Of a DNA stretch of 8,214 nt, positions 5,645 to 8,214 are shown one piece after another (the first letter of the stretch is position 1; every line of letters starts with the position of its first letter). The notes below the pieces were generated by a model that was not told the origin of the DNA, did not search any database, and worked only from the letters and a program-made list of their open reading frames with translations. This DNA comes from Acidobacteriota bacterium. Its GTDB lineage: Bacteria > Acidobacteriota > Terriglobia > Versatilivoradales > Versatilivoraceae. The stretch lies in contig JAPOZE010000433.1 in the NCBI GenBank assembly GCA_026706225.1, positions 1-8,214 of the forward strand, given 5' to 3'. Both the position numbers and the translations under genes were made by a program.

Positions 5645-6291
5645 TGGGGAGATTCAAGGGCGCGGTCGGCCTTCAGGTAGGTGATGACGATCCCCATGGG
5701 GTTGTGGACAACCAGGTCGGGAGGGATGTCAGGAATGATGACGAAGCGGAGAGAGGCCGACCAGCGCTGGCGCTGGACCTCTCTTTCGCGATTGAGGGTC
5801 ACCAGATCGAAGTCGGCCACAGCGGTGTGAGGCGGCTCGGGCATCGCCTGGATCCGGAGAAGGATGCCGTCGACCTGGATCTCGGCGCCCCCGCCGGCGG
5901 CTGCCAGGGCAATGGCCTCCTTCGTTTGCTCGAAGGTGGCGTTGGCCAGATCGGTAGCGAGGAAGCGCAGGCTGCGGGTCCACTGGTCCTGAACGGTGGC
6001 CTGCCGGCGGGAGAAGTGGTCCTCAATGAAGCGGTTGAGGAAATACTTGGTGGTGGGATCGAGCGGGTCCGCCTGGGCCTCGACGGCCTCATAGGCCAGC
6101 GCCTCGGCTCGGCCGACCTCGTCGACCCGGATCACGATTGGCTTGGGCGCGGGCTGCCACGAAAGGTGGACAGCCAGGAAGAGAAGGCCGAGGACAACGA
6201 TGCCGAGGCCCGCGGTGAGCCATCGGAGATGGCGGTTGGATCGGAGGGTCTCTCCCCAGATTTCCGCGAATTCCCGTCCGGAGTCTCCCAT
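5641..6291 (-). CDS. trbF: TrbF/VirB8-family inner-membrane T4SS protein
   Basis: TrbF/VirB8 is a bitopic assembly factor of the T4SS inner-membrane complex, with a short cytoplasmic tail, one membrane helix and a periplasmic NTF2-like domain. The 216-residue product fits: a polar N-terminus (1-23), one hydrophobic segment (about 24-44, LTAGLGIVVLGLLFLAVHL), then a mixed alpha/beta domain that ends with NPMGIVITYLKADRAL (197-212). NPMG matches the conserved NPxG motif of VirB8 proteins. The length is normal. The ATG at 6291 lies two bases after the trbL stop, with AAAGGG just upstream inside the trbL end. Its own stop overlaps the wHTH start. The TrbF-before-TrbL relation is kept (L then F), as in Trb systems. 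Confidence 0.88.
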   Translation of the reverse strand: MGDSGREFAEIWGETLRSNRHLRWLTAGLGIVVLGLLFLAVHLSWQPAPKPIVIRVDEVGRAEALAYEAVEAQADPLDPTTKYFLNRFIEDHFSRRQATVQDQWTRSLRFLATDLANATFEQTKEAIALAAAGGGAEIQVDGILLRIQAMPEPPHTAVADFDLVTLNREREVQRQRWSASLRFVIIPDIPPDLVVHNPMGIVITYLKADRALESPQ

Positions 6292-6293
6292 GG

Positions 6294-7286
6294 CTATTTC
6301 CCTTTCAGCATCTTGCCGCCCCCGCCGCCCGAAGCTGCCTTGGCAAGAACGGCCTTGCCGCCGGTTGCCGCCATCATGGCCATTCCCATCAGTCCGGATC
6401 CGGTGGCTCCGGAGCCGGAAACGATCAAGGCGGAGATCTCGCCGACCTTAAACGATGCAAGAATTCCCGCAAGGCTCAGCAAGAGCACGGCAAGTCCCCA
6501 CATGAATTGACCTTCCAGAGAAGGGGGTATGGGGGTTGCGCCGGTCAGGCCTTGAAGGTACAGGACGCCAACTCCGACGAAGACGCTCATGATGGCTCCG
6601 GCGACAGCGCCGTAGAGGGAGTAGACGATGAGGCCCTTGAACCAGCCCCAAAACAGAAAGGCCATCGGTTCGAAGACGAGCCAGGGGATGAGGATTGGCC
6701 CCAGGACGATAAGGATGGCGATGGCAATCTGGGCCCAGATCACCTGGGCCATGGTGATGCACCAGAGCAGTGCGAGGAAGAGCAGGGTGAATGCGGTGAT
6801 TGCGGTCCCGACAAACAGAGTCCAAATCAGATCAACTGTGGAGAAGAGCAAATCCCAAATGTTTTCTGCCTGCCAATTGGCTTTGATCTGCGTCGACTGG
6901 TGGCGAATGGCTTCACTAAGCGCTTGCGGCGCAGCCTTTGTAGCATCAGTGGCCAGCCGCTCCTGGATCCATCCGCCCTGGGCCACAACGATACCCGGAA
7001 AGGTGCGAGTGGTTCCGGGAAGAGGTGTGGAGTAGTAATAGAGCATGGTAGCGGGAATCGCCACGCCGAAGATCATACGGATCACGACACCCATGTCGAA
7101 GGTGCCGCTGAAAGCCATCTGGGTCCCTTTCCACACGAACACAATCAAGGTAAGGCCGAGCCACAGTTTCCAGCCTTCGGCAAGCATCGGGGGGATGCCG
7201 TCGGCGGTGATGTCGTTGAGGATGCTGTCGAGGGCCTCTTTAACTCCATCGGGCCGGGTAGGTGCCACACCTGGTGTAAACTGCAT
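6294..7286 (-). CDS. trbL: TrbL/VirB6-family polytopic inner-membrane protein
   Basis: TrbL/VirB6 forms part of the inner-membrane path for substrate in conjugation. The 330-residue product has about six or seven hydrophobic segments: around 40-58, 66-84, 155-178, 181-204, 207-217, 218-244 and 262-280. It also has a soluble loop of some 70 residues between the second and third. The core GPILIPWLVFEP (196-207) followed by FWGWFKGLIVYSLYG (212-226) is the part shared with the upstream paralogue. The C-terminus is Gly/Ala/Met-rich and ends SGGGGGKMLKGK, typical of TrbL tails. The frame is open to 7373, but the ATG at 7286 is preferred: it has GGGAG (7294-7298) seven bases before it and lies after the stop of the preceding gene. 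It is tightly linked to trbF. Confidence 0.88.
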   Translation of the reverse strand: MQFTPGVAPTRPDGVKEALDSILNDITADGIPPMLAEGWKLWLGLTLIVFVWKGTQMAFSGTFDMGVVIRMIFGVAIPATMLYYYSTPLPGTTRTFPGIVVAQGGWIQERLATDATKAAPQALSEAIRHQSTQIKANWQAENIWDLLFSTVDLIWTLFVGTAITAFTLLFLALLWCITMAQVIWAQIAIAILIVLGPILIPWLVFEPMAFLFWGWFKGLIVYSLYGAVAGAIMSVFVGVGVLYLQGLTGATPIPPSLEGQFMWGLAVLLLSLAGILASFKVGEISALIVSGSGATGSGLMGMAMMAATGGKAVLAKAASGGGGGKMLKGK

Positions 7287-7293
7287 TGATCTA

Positions 7294-7298
7294 CTCCC
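7294..7298 (-). promoter_or_regulatory. Ribosome binding site deciding the trbL start
   Basis: GGGAG on the minus strand, seven bases before the ATG at 7286. The longer in-frame start would overlap the preceding gene and has no such site. Confidence 0.6.
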
Positions 7299-7314
7299 GT
7301 GTCGGGATTGGGGT

Positions 7315-7785
7315 CTACCATTTGGGCTTGAGCGCCTCCATGAGACGTTCGCCGGACCCCTTCCACTCGTCATAAATTTTGTCTGTTTCTACCGCGTCCC
7401 GCCGCTCTTTGGCGACACGCTCGGCTTGGCGTTGTCGAGACTCGATTACACTGTTCACTTCCTGGTCCAGCTCTGGCAAGCCAGAGTTGGGATAGTTCTC
7501 GATTCTCTGACGAAGATCGTCGAGTTCTTGAGGGAGATTCGTTCGAGCCTGCTCAAGGGATTTGCGCAGCATGGCTATATCAAGCTTGTCGCCCCTAACC
7601 ACTCTGTTCTCCAGATACGCCTCATACTCGGCGATCACCTTGGCGTTGAGGGGTTCAATCTCATTGACCCGATCGCGAAGAGAGTCCCGCAACTCGGCGG
7701 CCCTGCGATCCTCGGCGGTCTGGCAGCTGAGGGATGCGAAAACAAGCGTTGCCAGGGCAAGGCGGAATAAGCTGGTTGTACTCAT
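7315..7785 (-). CDS. Small exported coiled-coil protein, possible lipoprotein (TrbJ/VirB5- or TrbK-like position)
   Basis: The product has 156 residues. The N-terminus (MSTTSLFRLALATLVFASLSC) has a basic residue and a hydrophobic stretch that ends at Cys21, so it is a signal peptide and perhaps a lipoprotein signal. The box SLSC is not canonical, as Ser replaces the usual Leu at -3. The mature part is highly charged and helical with heptad-like Leu/Ile spacing (about 33-65, 70-105 and 112-145), which suggests coiled coils. The start is firm: GGAGGA (7790-7795) lies four bases before the ATG. It sits between two TrbL-like genes, where Trb systems often keep TrbJ (VirB5-like) and TrbK (entry-exclusion lipoprotein). 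It could be either or neither; no conserved motif settles it. Confidence 0.75.
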   Translation of the reverse strand: MSTTSLFRLALATLVFASLSCQTAEDRRAAELRDSLRDRVNEIEPLNAKVIAEYEAYLENRVVRGDKLDIAMLRKSLEQARTNLPQELDDLRQRIENYPNSGLPELDQEVNSVIESRQRQAERVAKERRDAVETDKIYDEWKGSGERLMEALKPKW

Positions 7786-7830
7786 GGTGTCCTCCAGTGG
7801 TGTTCGGATAACTTGTCGGGATGCACCATT

Positions 7831-8214
7831 CTAGCATTGCTCGAGACACGCTCTGAGGCCGCTCAGGACCGCCCCGCACAACACACCGTAGAGCCAGTAG
7901 AGAACCAGAGTCTTTCCCCATACCCAGAGCAGCAAGGCCCCCGGTTGGAAAAACAGCCAGGGAATAAACAGCGGGCCAAGGAAAATCAGGATCACCATCC
8001 CTACCGACGCAAACAGCATCTGTAGCATGGTGAGTGCCTCAAGAACTGACAGGAACAGTCCGGGACAGTCGTCAATACCGTAGTCGGTCAGGGTGTTGGT
8101 CCTCGCGACCCCATCTGCCGTGGCAGATTCCTCCTTGTTAAGCACTTCAGCGACTACGTCGTCGATGCTGGCGCGGAGATAATCATCGGCCACTGCCCAG
8201 TAGGCAGCAGACAG
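7831..8214 (-). CDS. TrbL/VirB6-like protein, 5'-partial, with short C-terminus
   Basis: The frame is open from the window edge (8214) to a TAG at 7831, giving 127 visible residues. An internal GTG at 8193 is possible, but nothing stops the frame before the edge, so the gene very likely begins outside. After a polar stretch come hydrophobic helices with MVILIFLGPLFIPWLFFQP and LLWVWGKTLVLYWLYG, matching trbL below at the same positions (GPILIPWLVFEP, FWGWFKGLIVYSLYG). It is therefore a second TrbL/VirB6 paralogue. It ends in GLRACLEQC just after this core, whereas the complete trbL goes on for about 96 residues with another helix and a Gly-rich tail. No continuation is found in other frames. 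It may be naturally short or truncated. Confidence 0.7.
   Translation of the reverse strand: MSAAYWAVADDYLRASIDDVVAEVLNKEESATADGVARTNTLTDYGIDDCPGLFLSVLEALTMLQMLFASVGMVILIFLGPLFIPWLFFQPGALLLWVWGKTLVLYWLYGVLCGAVLSGLRACLEQC

Overview
The window is most of one minus-strand operon for a conjugative type IV secretion system (T4SS) of the Trb/VirB class, from a Gram-negative, high-GC bacterium. It most likely belongs to an integrative conjugative element or plasmid. The genes show strong G/C third-position bias, so long shadow ORFs appear on the opposite strand. Lineage cannot be fixed from sequence alone. The GC-rich intergenic repeats and the Trb/wHTH mix would fit Acidobacteriota or a similar group, but that is only an impression.

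Read in the direction of transcription (high to low coordinates) the layout is as follows. (1) 8214-7831: the 3' part of a TrbL/VirB6-like inner-membrane protein, cut by the window edge and ending early compared with its neighbour. (2) 7785-7315: a small secreted or lipoprotein-like, coiled-coil protein. (3) 7286-6294: a complete TrbL/VirB6 polytopic protein. (4) 6291-5641: a TrbF/VirB8 bitopic protein. (5) 5644-4703: a winged-helix protein of the kind found on mobile elements, start/stop coupled to trbF. (6) 4702-4214: a 489-bp stretch rich in repeats and hairpins, with one doubtful small ORF. (7) 4213-1610: a large VirD4/TraD-type coupling ATPase whose N-terminal membrane region is three copies of a two-helix module. 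(8) 1613-648: a TrbB/VirB11 hexameric ATPase, overlapping the coupling-protein stop by ATGA. The last ~650 bp (1-647) hold no convincing complete gene. They contain a palindrome, a hairpin between imperfect direct repeats, and perhaps the 3' end of a convergent plus-strand gene at 1-96.

Together the genes give the coupling protein that would receive the DNA-relaxase complex, the VirB11 motor, and the VirB6/VirB8 inner-membrane core. VirB4, VirB9, VirB10, pilin and relaxase genes are not in view; if the element is intact they should lie upstream of 8214 or elsewhere on it. The most unusual points are the triplicated membrane module of the coupling protein, the structured region just before its start, and the tandem TrbL paralogues of unequal length around a small lipoprotein-like gene.
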